Source of the DNA: a candidate division TA06 bacterium B3_TA06
GTDB taxonomy: Bacteria > Hydrothermota > Tepidihabitantia > B3-TA06
Assembly (NCBI GenBank): GCA_005223075.1
Contig: NJBO01000001.1
Span: 186,001 to 250,000 of the forward strand
Length of the DNA stretch: 64,000 nt
Direction of reading: 5' to 3'
The notes below the pieces were generated by a model, which ran no database searches, was not told where the DNA came from, and saw only the letters and a program-made list of their open reading frames with translations. The position numbers and the translations under genes are program-made. Every line of letters begins with the position of its first letter. Position 1 is the stretch's first letter. Below, piece after piece: positions 17,294-25,842 of the stretch.

Positions 17294-18977
17294 CTTCCTT
17301 CTCCTTGCTGAGGAGTTCTCCTACCTTGGTTGCCGCATCTTCCTTGCGAACCGTGATGATCTCGCCCGTTGCCACATTCTTTATATCAACCTTTCCTTGC
17401 TTCAATCCACGCGGTCCCACTGTGATCCTGTAGGGGATGCCCACCAGGTCCGCGTCCGTGAACTTGACGCCCGGTGTTACATCACGATCGTCAAGAGCCG
17501 CCTGTACGCCTATCTCGCTCAATTCTTTGTATATCTTTGATGAGACCTCCGCTTCTCCCAGGGATATAACCTCGACCTCATAGGGAGCCACGGTCACAGG
17601 CCAGGCCATGCAATCATCGGCGTAATACTGATCCACAAGGGCGGCCATTGAGCGCTCGATACCTATCCCGTAGGAGCCCATCACGATGGCGCGATCGGCA
17701 CCCTTCTCGTCGGCTACCGTAGCACCCATCACCTCCGAGTACTTGGTGCCGAGCTTAAAGATATGCCCCAGCTCGATAGTGCGTTTTTCGACAAGCACCT
17801 CATCGCATCTCGGACATATATCACCAGCTTTCACCCTACGCAGATCAAGATACTCTCGGATATTCACCTCCTGTGAAAGGCTTATACCCACGATGTGGTA
17901 GTTGTCTTCGTTGGCTCCCACTGCATAGATATCAGAATCCTCAAGGCTCTTGTCGGCGTGGGTCTCTATCTCAACACCCTGAGGTCCAAGGAACCCCAAT
18001 GAGGCACCCATGTAACGTTCGGCATCCTCATCGGTAGCCGGGACGATATCGCCGCCGAACGTGCGCTTGAGCTTTTCCTCGCTCAGCTCGTAGTCCCCTC
18101 TCAAGAGTACCAACAGAGGTTTACCCCCTCTCATATACAAGAGGCTCTTGACCAACTGGGAGGGCTTGACGCCGAGAAAACCTGCTACCTCTTCTACGCT
18201 CTTCAGACCAGGGGTATGAACCTTTTCGCGTTTAGCTTGAAGTTTGGGTGCGGGAAGAGGTCTTCCCTCAGCGACCTGGGCGTTTGCCCTGTAGTCGCAT
18301 TTTGGGCACACAAACGAGATATCCTCACCTGAGGAGGCCTCTACCATGAACTCGGCCGACTCCCCTGCACCCATGATACCACCTGAAGCCTCCACGACAA
18401 AGAAGCGATGCCCCATACGCGTAAAAGCACGCGAGTACGCCTCGTGATGCAGCTTGAAGGAACGATCCAGCCCTTCATAATCCAGATCAAAGCTGTATGA
18501 GTCCTTCATGGTGAACTGACGGGTTCTCAGCACCCCTCCGCGGGGGCGAGGTTCGTCGCGGAACTTGGTCTGAAACTGGTACCAGATCTGCGGAAGCTCT
18601 TTGTAGGAACGAAGCTCCTTGGATGCCATAAGCGCCACGATCTCCTCGTGGGTCGGGCAGAGAGCCATGTCCTGGGCATTACGGTCGCGCAATCGAAACA
18701 TATCGTCGCCGTAGGCATCCCATCGGCCGGACTTATCCCACAGAGAACGCGGTGAAAGCGCTGAAAGATGCATCTCCTGCCCGCCGATGCGGTTCATCTC
18801 CTCGCGGATTATCTGGGTGATCTTCTGCGTCACGCGCAACCCGAATGGCAGGAGATTGTAAAGCCCGGACCCCACGGGTCTGACAAAACCTGCCCGCAGA
18901 AGTACCCGGTGACTCAGATTCTCAGCTTGACGCGGGTCTTCACGCAGCGTCGGCACCAGCGATCTTGACCAAATCAT
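17277..18977 (-). CDS. proS: Prolyl-tRNA synthetase, bacterial type with editing insertion
   Basis: 566 residues. Class II motif 2 is FRDEPRPRGGVLRTRQFTMK; motif 3 is GSYGIGIERSMAAL. Between them (about 230-385) lies the YbaK-like editing domain. An anticodon-binding domain forms the C-terminus. It is the first gene of an eleven-gene translation operon. The ATG lies 6 nt after a TATAAT box and has no Shine-Dalgarno, so the operon mRNA is predicted leaderless. Confidence 0.96.
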   Translation of the reverse strand: MIWSRSLVPTLREDPRQAENLSHRVLLRAGFVRPVGSGLYNLLPFGLRVTQKITQIIREEMNRIGGQEMHLSALSPRSLWDKSGRWDAYGDDMFRLRDRNAQDMALCPTHEEIVALMASKELRSYKELPQIWYQFQTKFRDEPRPRGGVLRTRQFTMKDSYSFDLDYEGLDRSFKLHHEAYSRAFTRMGHRFFVVEASGGIMGAGESAEFMVEASSGEDISFVCPKCDYRANAQVAEGRPLPAPKLQAKREKVHTPGLKSVEEVAGFLGVKPSQLVKSLLYMRGGKPLLVLLRGDYELSEEKLKRTFGGDIVPATDEDAERYMGASLGFLGPQGVEIETHADKSLEDSDIYAVGANEDNYHIVGISLSQEVNIREYLDLRRVKAGDICPRCDEVLVEKRTIELGHIFKLGTKYSEVMGATVADEKGADRAIVMGSYGIGIERSMAALVDQYYADDCMAWPVTVAPYEVEVISLGEAEVSSKIYKELSEIGVQAALDDRDVTPGVKFTDADLVGIPYRITVGPRGLKQGKVDIKNVATGEIITVRKEDAATKVGELLSKEKEDVSGI

Positions 18978-18983
18978 CCGATG

Positions 18984-19011
18984 ATTATATGGATGATTAT
19001 TGCCGCGTCAA
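18984..19011 (-). promoter_or_regulatory. Promoter of the proS-to-DUF1573 operon, leaderless type
   Basis: TTGACG (19006-19011), 16 bp, TATAAT (18984-18989), then 6 nt to the proS ATG. Confidence 0.8.
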
Positions 19012-19492
19012 GCTTCTCTATTTTAGGGGTTTATCCGATCGAGTTCGGTCGGGATTGTTCGCCTCCCATTGAGCAGAGAGTGTCCATGGTCAATACATCC
19101 TTACCAGGCAGTAGAGGGTTGATGGAAATGCCTTTACCCAAGTGCGTGCAGCTAAGGTGCGGGGTGTCACCCCCTCTTTTATTCTACCCGACGGGGGCAC
19201 TTCGTCCCCCATCAATGGCGAGAAGACGGCAAGGAATTTACTCTCCCCCGGTCGAAGGATGAAGACGGCAGGGAAACCTGTTCTCTTCCTTCGAGGGAAG
19301 GGGATGGTAAGCCAACCGCCCTTACATATATTTATTCCCCCTCCCTTGACGGGACAGTGTGCCCCTTGAGTGCCTGGTGCACTCATAGGGTAGGGGGCTA
19401 GTGGGAGGGTGACCCTTTAAGAGGAATCAGCCGTTGCGAGGAAGCAACCTCATACCCTGGCAACAATCTTCTGGTGCACGAACTGCAGGAAT
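19012..19492. repeat. Gene-free interval with CCCTCCC-type repeats
   Basis: About 480 bp without a credible gene between divergent proS and the O-antigen ligase gene. From about 19165 to 19400 it contains degraded copies of the family A palindromes (CACCCCCTC, CCCGACGGGGGC, CCCTCCCTTGACGGG, GGGAGGGTGA). Nothing is recognised in the remainder. Confidence 0.55.
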
Positions 19493-19521
19493 TTGACAAC
19501 CCAAGCCAAACGCAGTAGAGT
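19493..19521 (+). promoter_or_regulatory. Promoter of the O-antigen ligase gene
   Basis: TTGACA (19493-19498), 17 bp, TAGAGT (19516-19521). An ATG follows after 5 nt at 19527 and opens a 6-codon frame (MFIVAR) that ends in a TGA overlapping the GTG start of the main gene at 19544. Confidence 0.5.
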
Positions 19522-19543
19522 TAGGTATGTTTATCGTAGCGAG

Positions 19544-20959
19544 GTGACGAAGCAAGTGGCTGGCCTCAAAGAGATGAATCTTAAGCGATTCTCGCGTGAG
19601 CCTTTTTGGATTGCACTCGCTTTCGTGGGAGCACTGTCGCTTGCCATTGCAGCCGGAGTTTTTGTCTCAGGTATAACCGGTATTATTATAGCGGTGGCTC
19701 CAGTTGCTCTTCTATTGGTACTTTTATGCGTGCTTAATCCATATCCTTTTTGGATCTTGTACTTTGCGGTGGTCCCGTTCGCTTACATGGTCAGCGAGTC
19801 TCTACCCACAGGCAGTTTCGTTCGTTTCGGAGGGTTGATTATGGTGGCCCTGTCCGTTCCTTCGATTCTTCTATCCAAGCGTTTTCCAAGATTCAAGGTC
19901 ACCGCGTTAGGTGGTTCGATTTTACTTTTTTTTGCAGGGTGCGTGCTTTCACTTCTTGCGTTTTTTGAACTCAAAGGAGCCTTCAGGGGAGTTAGCCTTT
20001 ACTTCGGAAACGTCATGGCCTACTGGGTGTTCGTCAATATCTTTGCCACTGAGAAACGTCTCAGGACCGTCTTAGATGTGTTGATCATAGTGCTTGCAAT
20101 AGAGGGGATCATAGCGGTGGTTCAAAAAATTGTTAGCACGCCGCTCCTAAGAGCTACTGGAACGCTTGTGGATCCTAATGCCTTTGGATTCTGGCTGTTG
20201 CCATTCCTGTGTTTTGCTTTTTACTTTGGCCTCGCTGCCCGAAAAAGATGGCAAAAGTTGCTCTATTTCGGGGCCTACCTTGTAATGACTGTGGCTATCC
20301 CTCTAACCTATTCGCGCAGCATGATTCTTGTTCTGCTTCCTGTCCAGTTCATCCTCTATTGGCGTCAGAAGAAGCTCCATATCTTCGCGTTGGTGGCGGC
20401 AGCATCGATCGCTTTGCTTTATTTGGGCTTTGCCAAGGTTTTCACTTACGGGTTTAACATTAAATCTTTCTTGACTGCGGCTAGGGCGGCATCCATAGAG
20501 TGGCGGTTTTATTTCGCGAAAACAGCGGTAAGGATGTTTATAGACCATCCTATCTTAGGGGTTGGCGCGGATTGTTTTTACCATAAGTTCAGGTTTTATT
20601 CAACCATAACCCCTCACATTGCCAAGGAGGTTATCCACAACTCCTATCTCGAGATTCTTTCAGGCACCGGTTTGGTGGGTTTTCTTCCCTTTTTAGCGGT
20701 GATTTTCTTCTCCCTGAAGAACCTCTGGCTTACCCGCAAACACTATACAACACAGGGGGACCGTTCCCGCTCTTTGATGACCGAGGGTCTTATTGTTGGG
20801 TTTATAGCCTCACTTCTGGCCCACCTGTTTCTCTCTACACAACACCACATCCTTCTGTGGCTTGCCATAGCGATTGCCACAATTGTGGCCAACAACTCCT
20901 TTCGAATGCTCGAAGCAAGGCAAGGCCCTGAAAAGGGGAGTTCTTCTCCTGCTCATTAA
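19544..20959 (+). CDS. O-antigen ligase/polymerase-like membrane protein (Wzy_C type)
   Basis: About 471 residues with 10-12 predicted membrane helices. A periplasmic-loop signature IGVGADCFYHKF-like stretch and HNSYLEILSGTGLVGFLPFL match the Wzy_C/RfaL family, which joins or polymerises surface glycans. A longer frame begins at TTG 19493, but that TTG is the -35 hexamer. I prefer GTG 19544, which overlaps the stop of a leaderless 6-codon ORF (GTGA); ATG 19574 (MNLKRFSREP) is another option. No other glycan genes are adjacent, so the substrate is unknown. Confidence 0.78.
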   Translation: MTKQVAGLKEMNLKRFSREPFWIALAFVGALSLAIAAGVFVSGITGIIIAVAPVALLLVLLCVLNPYPFWILYFAVVPFAYMVSESLPTGSFVRFGGLIMVALSVPSILLSKRFPRFKVTALGGSILLFFAGCVLSLLAFFELKGAFRGVSLYFGNVMAYWVFVNIFATEKRLRTVLDVLIIVLAIEGIIAVVQKIVSTPLLRATGTLVDPNAFGFWLLPFLCFAFYFGLAARKRWQKLLYFGAYLVMTVAIPLTYSRSMILVLLPVQFILYWRQKKLHIFALVAAASIALLYLGFAKVFTYGFNIKSFLTAARAASIEWRFYFAKTAVRMFIDHPILGVGADCFYHKFRFYSTITPHIAKEVIHNSYLEILSGTGLVGFLPFLAVIFFSLKNLWLTRKHYTTQGDRSRSLMTEGLIVGFIASLLAHLFLSTQHHILLWLAIAIATIVANNSFRMLEARQGPEKGSSSPAH

Positions 20960-21059
20960 TCACCCAATCCATAAATGGGATTCCGAACAGGCTACAAATA
21001 GGGGCTTTTTAGTTAGGTTTTTGGACATCTTACCTGGGAGTTTTGTTACCCGCCTGAGC

Positions 21060-21087
21060 TTGACACAGGTATGTTAGTGACTATAAT
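21060..21087 (+). promoter_or_regulatory. Consensus promoter of a putative small RNA
   Basis: TTGACA (21060-21065), 16 bp, TATAAT (21082-21087): both hexamers perfect. No start codon or ORF follows before the terminator at 21120. Confidence 0.75.
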
Positions 21088-21093
21088 AGAAAT

Positions 21094-21146
21094 AGCCCTC
21101 CTCAGAAACACCTCCTGTACCGCCCCCAGCCGGGGGCGGTTTTTAT
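21094..21146 (+). ncRNA. Putative ~50-nt small RNA with two anti-Shine-Dalgarno motifs
   Basis: From the predicted start near 21094 to the end of the terminator. The unpaired 5' part holds two perfect CCTCCT hexamers (21097-21102 and 21111-21116), complementary to AGGAGG. The 3' part is a GC-rich hairpin with a T run. No known RNA family is recognised. Existence is inferred from the promoter-terminator pair. Confidence 0.5.
21120..21146 (+). terminator. Intrinsic terminator
   Basis: Stem CCGCCCCC (21120-21127) and GGGGGCGG (21132-21139) with a 4-nt loop, followed by TTTTT. It ends the putative small RNA and may also stop read-through from the O-antigen ligase gene. Confidence 0.85.
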
Positions 21147-21158
21147 TACATAGATAGA

Positions 21159-21191
21159 AGAAGCGGGAAGCAAAGCTTCCCCGCTTCTTTA
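21159..21191. terminator. Probable bidirectional terminator behind the ferredoxin gene
   Basis: Inverted repeat GAAGCGGG-AAGC / GCTT-CCCGCTTC with a one-base bulge, 22 bp beyond the ferredoxin stop. T-rich flanks are present on both strands but weak on the minus strand. Confidence 0.55.
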
Positions 21192-21212
21192 TTTCCCTAG
21201 CCTTTGAGACAA

Positions 21213-21398
21213 CTACTCTTCGATGATAATCGCTTCAGTAGGACAGGAATCAGCCGCCTCCTGGCAACATCCTGCCTCGTCACAGTTCGCACCGGCGATG
21301 ACTATCGCTTTGTCGTCCGTCTGTTCGAAGGCCTGTGGACAGATGTCCGCACACACGCCGCAACCTATGCAGGCTTCCTCATCAATCCTAACCTTCAT
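21213..21398 (-). CDS. Small ferredoxin, 4Fe-4S type
   Basis: 61 residues. The N-terminal cluster motif is CIGCGVCADICP; a last ligand lies in DSCPTEAI, as in Thermotoga/Clostridium-type [4Fe-4S] ferredoxins. CDEAGCC in the middle adds extra cysteines (usually a disulfide). An electron carrier; the hydrogenase or other oxidoreductases could use it (inference). Preceded by AAGGAGG and a strong promoter. Confidence 0.92.
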   Translation of the reverse strand: MKVRIDEEACIGCGVCADICPQAFEQTDDKAIVIAGANCDEAGCCQEAADSCPTEAIIIEE

Positions 21399-21425
21399 TG
21401 ATAATCCTCCTTCATAAGGTAGAGA

Positions 21426-21453
21426 ATTATAACGCTAGCGTAGTTTTTGTCAA
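21426..21453 (-). promoter_or_regulatory. Promoter of the ferredoxin gene (leadered)
   Basis: TTGACA (21448-21453), 16 bp, TATAAT (21426-21431). The leader of about 20 nt includes AAGGAGG. Confidence 0.85.
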
Positions 21454-21495
21454 CATCATGCCAGCCCCTGGGCAGTCTGATGGTAGTTTGTTTAC

Positions 21496-21524
21496 TTGAC
21501 AGCGAGCTTGAGTTAGGATAGACT
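21496..21524 (+). promoter_or_regulatory. Promoter of the GGDEF/TPR gene, leaderless type
   Basis: TTGACA (21496-21501), 17 bp, TAGACT (21519-21524), then 5 nt to the GTG start at 21530. Confidence 0.65.
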
Positions 21525-21529
21525 GTGTC

Positions 21530-23821
21530 GTGAGTCGTTCACTTGAGGAGTTCCGCAAGGAGACTAACCGCGTGCTTCGGAATCTTGACGCGAAGCTTGT
21601 AGGGGTTAGCTTCATACTCAACGATGAGGTTTCTGAGTTCGCCGATAGAGGTGTTAACATGGAGGCCTTAAGTGAGGTTTTGGGCCACGCCTCGCAAAAG
21701 ATTCACGAAGGCAAGCTTTTGCTGGGACTTCAGGGCGCGGGAGGCAGGCTTATAGCCGCCATTTCTGCAAAGGATGAGCCTGGGTTTGATCCTGGAAAGA
21801 TCTCCGGATTGCTTACCTTATTTTTGCGTAATTTCCTCTTGCAAGAGGAGCGAGATCGGGACGGCCTTACAGGTTTCTTGAAGAAGGAGTCGTTCAGAAT
21901 CCAGATGCTTGAGATGGCTAATCGGATCAAGAAGGATGCTAAATCCTCCGCCCCCAGGGATCTTAGCCGCAAACCGCGAAGCCCCTCGCTTTCCTTCTTC
22001 CACCTTGATCTTGACCACTTCAAGGGGATTAACGATACCCTAGGGCATCGCTTTGGGGATGAGGTGCTGCGCTCCTTCGCCAGGCAGGTCCGCTCCTTCT
22101 TTGCCGAGAGCGAATCTGGAGAGGTTCTGCTTGCCCGCCTGGGTGGCGAGGAGTTCGGGGCACTGGTTCCCTATCTTTCCGCGAACGAGGCCCAATCCCT
22201 GGGAGAACAGTTGTGTAAGTTTATAAGAAAAGCAAAGATCCCTACCGTAGATGAGCTGGATCGCTACCGGCGGGCCAATCCCGATTTCAAGGCCCTTTCC
22301 TTACCCCAGGTGACGGCAAGCATCGGTGTCGCTACAGCGGACAGCGCCGTTATACTCAGGGTACCGGATGATGTCCTTGAAGGGGAACTCGACCAGCTCT
22401 ACGAGCGGGCCGATGTGGCCACCTACGTGTCCAAGAAGCTGGGACGTGATCGGGTGATGGCCTTCGAGCGCATCCTTGCAGAGGGCGGCACCGTTCTCGA
22501 TTACGACGAGCGCACAGGCATAGTTACCCTTGACCTTGGTTCGGATATGGGGGTGGATGTGGGAGACGTATTCCGGGTCTACGACAACCGCAAGTTCACC
22601 GGCTCGGAGCCTATCATTCAGCCCGGTTCGCAGCAAAAGATCATCGGCTACTTCCCACGACTGGCTCTTGGCGAGCTTGAGGTGATCATGTGCCAGCCCC
22701 AGGTCTCGTTTGCCTTAAGGCGCGGAGGCGATACCTTTATCCCTGCCGCGGGGTTCTTCCTGGAGTGGGTTCCACCGTCCGAGCGGGGCAGGCGAGTCTC
22801 AGACGACCGCAGAAAACGTGATCGTAGAAAGGCAAGCGGGCTTTCTACGCGTTCGCTCTTTGACGCAAGGCTCAGGGAGAGCCTGAGGCGCGAGAGGTTC
22901 ATACTGATTCTTTTCTTCTTCGACAATCTGGCCACGATCCGCGAGCAGAGGGGCTCGGCAACCATTAAGGAACTATACAGCAGTCTTGCCGCGGAGCTTG
23001 AGAAGCTCTCGGTTCCAGGTGATGTCGTAAGCACCATCTCAAGCGAGTTTCTGGGTTTCCTTCCCTCTGCTTCTGCTCTCAAGCCTATCAAGGAAAAGGT
23101 AGCAGAACTCAAACGCAACTTCGCCGCGCGCGAGGGGGCGACCTTCAGTGCGGTGCTATTCACGAGCTCAACTGAAGGAGTTGAGCGCTCGCGCGCCCTT
23201 GAGATCGCGCGCAAAGGGGCGGAGATTGCACGGTTCAAAGGGGTGGATCAGATGCTGGTGCTTGATCCCCAGGTGCTTTTATCAAAGCTTTACTTCTATC
23301 ACGAACACGGTGAGTACGACAAGGTTGCTGCCGAGTTCGGAGAGCTTCACGCGCTCGGGATCTCGGATCAAAAGGCGCTTCTTTACTATGCCGAGGCGCT
23401 CAGTTATCTGGGGCGTCTTGAAGAAGCGATGGAAAGGGCGAGCAATGTCCTCAAAAAAGATGAGCACAACCTTACCGCTATCCAGGTGATGGCTTCTTCC
23501 GCGTTCGAGCTGGGACGATATACCGAAGCGGTGCAGGCATACGAATCTCTAAGCAAAGAGAAGAAGGGCAAGATCGCTGCGTGGCAGTGGCGTGACTTCG
23601 GGATAGCACTGCTTTATCTGGGCGAGACCGAGAAGGCGCTCGACCATCTCGAACGTGCGCTTGCAGCCGATCCCACCGACGCCTCGGTCATATACCACAA
23701 GGGCGAGGTTCTTCTGGCACTCGGCAAGAACGAGAAGGCACGGGCGGAGTTCATGCGTGCATTCGAGCTGGGCTATAGAGAACTCAGTCCTCAGGCGGCA
23801 AAACTCTTAGGAGAGGGTTAG
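21530..23821 (+). CDS. Diguanylate cyclase-like protein with second degenerate GGDEF domain and TPRs
   Basis: 763 residues, no signal peptide. The N-terminus (1-105) may be GAF-like. The first GGDEF domain (about 110-315) has HLDLDHFKGINDTLGHRFGD and GGEEF (205-209), so it is probably active; no RxxD inhibitory site is seen just before it. Residues about 325-395 contain LDLGSDMGVDVGDVFRVYD, like the C-terminal fold of FlgT-type proteins. After an Arg-rich linker (416-440), residues 441-580 repeat the GGDEF fold with SSEFL (504-508) in place of the signature, so this copy is inactive. TPRs fill 585-763. Probably a c-di-GMP enzyme with scaffold function. The yjbQ-like gene follows by 3 bp. Confidence 0.83.
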   Translation: MSRSLEEFRKETNRVLRNLDAKLVGVSFILNDEVSEFADRGVNMEALSEVLGHASQKIHEGKLLLGLQGAGGRLIAAISAKDEPGFDPGKISGLLTLFLRNFLLQEERDRDGLTGFLKKESFRIQMLEMANRIKKDAKSSAPRDLSRKPRSPSLSFFHLDLDHFKGINDTLGHRFGDEVLRSFARQVRSFFAESESGEVLLARLGGEEFGALVPYLSANEAQSLGEQLCKFIRKAKIPTVDELDRYRRANPDFKALSLPQVTASIGVATADSAVILRVPDDVLEGELDQLYERADVATYVSKKLGRDRVMAFERILAEGGTVLDYDERTGIVTLDLGSDMGVDVGDVFRVYDNRKFTGSEPIIQPGSQQKIIGYFPRLALGELEVIMCQPQVSFALRRGGDTFIPAAGFFLEWVPPSERGRRVSDDRRKRDRRKASGLSTRSLFDARLRESLRRERFILILFFFDNLATIREQRGSATIKELYSSLAAELEKLSVPGDVVSTISSEFLGFLPSASALKPIKEKVAELKRNFAAREGATFSAVLFTSSTEGVERSRALEIARKGAEIARFKGVDQMLVLDPQVLLSKLYFYHEHGEYDKVAAEFGELHALGISDQKALLYYAEALSYLGRLEEAMERASNVLKKDEHNLTAIQVMASSAFELGRYTEAVQAYESLSKEKKGKIAAWQWRDFGIALLYLGETEKALDHLERALAADPTDASVIYHKGEVLLALGKNEKARAEFMRAFELGYRELSPQAAKLLGEG

Positions 23822-23824
23822 AGT

Positions 23825-24247
23825 ATGGCGGTTTTCTCAGATAAGATCTCCTTGAGCACCAAGGGGTTCTGTGACGTTCATGACATAACACCAAGGCTGC
23901 GAGGGATCCTTACCGAAAGCGGATTACAAGAGGGGATATGCTGCGTGATCCTTGCCGGTTCCACAGGCGGGATAACCACCATCGAGTACGAGCCAGGGGT
24001 GCTAAAGGATCTTTGCGAAGTGTTAGAGAAGATCACGCCCTCAGACAAATCCTACCATCACGATGCGGCGTGGGGTGACGGCAACGGCTTCTCCCACCTG
24101 CGCTCCGCACTTATCGGAGCGTCTGCCTCAATTCCCTTCAGCTCGGGCAAGCTGATACTCGGGACCTGGCAGCAGGTTGTCTTCTTAGATTTCGACAACC
24201 GCCCCCGCGAGCGCACCCTGCACGTCCAGCTGGTAGGCGAGAAGTAG
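23825..24247 (+). CDS. YjbQ/UPF0047 family protein
   Basis: 140 residues. The conserved blocks are GSTGGITTIEYEPG, HHDAAWGDGNGFSHLRSALIG and LGTWQQVVFLDFDNRPRER. The family has thiamine-phosphate-synthase-like side activity, but its main role is unsettled. Short distance to the GGDEF gene suggests cotranscription. Confidence 0.9.
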   Translation: MAVFSDKISLSTKGFCDVHDITPRLRGILTESGLQEGICCVILAGSTGGITTIEYEPGVLKDLCEVLEKITPSDKSYHHDAAWGDGNGFSHLRSALIGASASIPFSSGKLILGTWQQVVFLDFDNRPRERTLHVQLVGEK

Positions 24248-24284
24248 TCCGCTTACCTGTTAAATCCTGGTTATCTGGTCCTCT

Positions 24285-25661
24285 TTAATCTGGAGGGGAT
24301 TCTTTTAGCCTCTCGTGTTTCAAGAGCAGCAGGCCGTCCTGTGCAGCCAGTGTATCGTAGCCTGTGGTTAGCCTGCGGGCATCCTCATACCGACTCTCCC
24401 ACTCGGCAGGGTAGATGTTTCCTTCAAGATCAATCAGCACGTAATCCGCATTCTCGATCTGCGGATAAAGCACGACGTCCTTACGGTTCACAAGATGAGG
24501 AGCCAGGTTGTTGCTTACGGAGAGGGAAGCATCGGCAGGAATCCTTTCAATCAACCGGTGAGTTTGCAGACTCCTATTCAGGTTTATCCCCAGCTTAAAC
24601 GGGTTGGGAAATCGCAAAATCAAAGCAGGGACGGCCAGTCCGACCAGTATCAAGGCGACTGGCAGCTTTATCCTCCTTATTCCTTTTATCGAAGCGAAGA
24701 ACAGCAAAGGCAGTATCCCTGCCGAGTACTGGTAGGTCAGGCTTGACTGGTGGGGACCATCGGAGAGCAGGTGGGCGAGTAGCAAGGGTAAGATAAGTGC
24801 GGCCTCCCATCTTGTAAGGGCGAGGGCCCCAACGGATGCAGCAAGCAAAGCCACTGTCAAGAGTTTTCCAGGTTGTCCAAAGGTCTGGGTAATAAGCACC
24901 CAGGGTCTGCGAAGGATGCTTCCAATAATCTCTGCGGCGTTCGATCCCAGGCTCGCGTAGTGGGCAGAGATCAACTCACCCTGGCCGGGTGCACGGAAGC
25001 AAGGCAGCACGATGAATAATACGAATGGCAGCCAGGCGATTCCGATCGCCGTCATCAACGTCCCTTGAATCCATTTTCGCTTAACCAGGGCGTAAATCCC
25101 CAGGGCCAGGAATACGAGGCCCATCTCCTCCTTAAGGGTCAAAAGGGCGAACGCAGGGAGTAGCGCCCACCAAGCTCTTTCTGTCTCAAAGAGATAAAAG
25201 AACCCCAAGACCAGCGGGATAGCGAATACCTCGGGGTGGAAGTCGAAGCGAAGCACATGGTGAAGGAAGGGGTTGGCAAGGAAGATGGCGATGATAACCA
25301 GATGTTTTCTGGAATCTTTCACCCAACCCTCAAGCAGCTTGATGAGGAAGAAAAGCCCCAGGGCAACGGCAAGCGCCTGAAGGAGACACAGGAGCAAGGC
25401 GTTCGGCCAGAGCCGGTATAGACCGGCAAGAAGGAAACTTATGGGGTGAAAATGGCCGCTGAACCCGTGAAAAGAGTGCAGCGAATCCCACACCCTGCCA
25501 CGGAACGCGATGTTGTAGCAGATGCTTGCCCTTATCCCCAGATCGTAGGCGTATGTGTTGAAGGTAAGGTGCTGTAAGGTCTTGTAGGCTCCGAGGATCA
25601 CAAAAACGATGCCTGAGAACGCAAGGAGTCGGCGTTTGCTCCAGAAGCTCTTATTGACCAT
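24285..25661 (-). CDS. DUF2079-family membrane protein
   Basis: About 458 residues and 10 or more predicted membrane helices. The pattern YAYDLGIRAS, HFHPISFLLAGLY, DFHPEVFAIPLVLG and LLTLKEEMGL matches DUF2079, relatives of GT-C glycosyltransferases. A longer frame starts at 25697, but that position lies in the -35 box. ATG 25661 is 8 nt after the -10 and is preferred, giving a nearly leaderless mRNA. Substrate unknown. It converges with the yjbQ-like gene. Confidence 0.8.
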   Translation of the reverse strand: MVNKSFWSKRRLLAFSGIVFVILGAYKTLQHLTFNTYAYDLGIRASICYNIAFRGRVWDSLHSFHGFSGHFHPISFLLAGLYRLWPNALLLCLLQALAVALGLFFLIKLLEGWVKDSRKHLVIIAIFLANPFLHHVLRFDFHPEVFAIPLVLGFFYLFETERAWWALLPAFALLTLKEEMGLVFLALGIYALVKRKWIQGTLMTAIGIAWLPFVLFIVLPCFRAPGQGELISAHYASLGSNAAEIIGSILRRPWVLITQTFGQPGKLLTVALLAASVGALALTRWEAALILPLLLAHLLSDGPHQSSLTYQYSAGILPLLFFASIKGIRRIKLPVALILVGLAVPALILRFPNPFKLGINLNRSLQTHRLIERIPADASLSVSNNLAPHLVNRKDVVLYPQIENADYVLIDLEGNIYPAEWESRYEDARRLTTGYDTLAAQDGLLLLKHERLKESPPD

Positions 25662-25669
25662 TTCAGACA

Positions 25670-25697
25670 AGCATACCCGTCGTGCTTTCTCTGTCAA
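25670..25697 (-). promoter_or_regulatory. Promoter of the DUF2079 gene, nearly leaderless
   Basis: TTGACA (25692-25697), 16 bp, TATGCT (25670-25675), then 8 nt to ATG 25661. Confidence 0.65.
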
Positions 25698-25716
25698 TGC
25701 GACTAGGATGTTTATC

Positions 25717-25755
25717 CGGGGTCCCCATACGAAGGCGAAGCATTCGCTTGGGGTG
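25717..25755. repeat. Palindromic element family B, copy 2
   Basis: 39 bp, CGGGGTCCCC ... GGGGTG, CTTCG apex on the minus strand. First of two adjacent copies between divergent promoters. Confidence 0.65.
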
Positions 25756-25760
25756 TTTAT

Positions 25761-25800
25761 TCGGGGTCCCCGTGAGTTTACGTAGTAAAGTCACGGGGTG
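25761..25800. repeat. Palindromic element family B, copy 3
   Basis: 40 bp, CGGGGTCCCC ... GGGGTG with a CTACG apex. It follows copy 2 after 5 bp; the two interiors differ in sequence while keeping their pairing. Confidence 0.65.
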
Positions 25801-25808
25801 ATAGCATC

Positions 25809-25836
25809 TTGACAGCAGGCAGGCTCTCCTTATCAT
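25809..25836 (+). promoter_or_regulatory. Promoter of the DUF362-CHASE2-scpA operon, leaderless type
   Basis: TTGACA (25809-25814), 16 bp, TATCAT (25831-25836), then 6 nt to ATG 25843. Confidence 0.72.
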
Positions 25837-25842
25837 ACTCCA

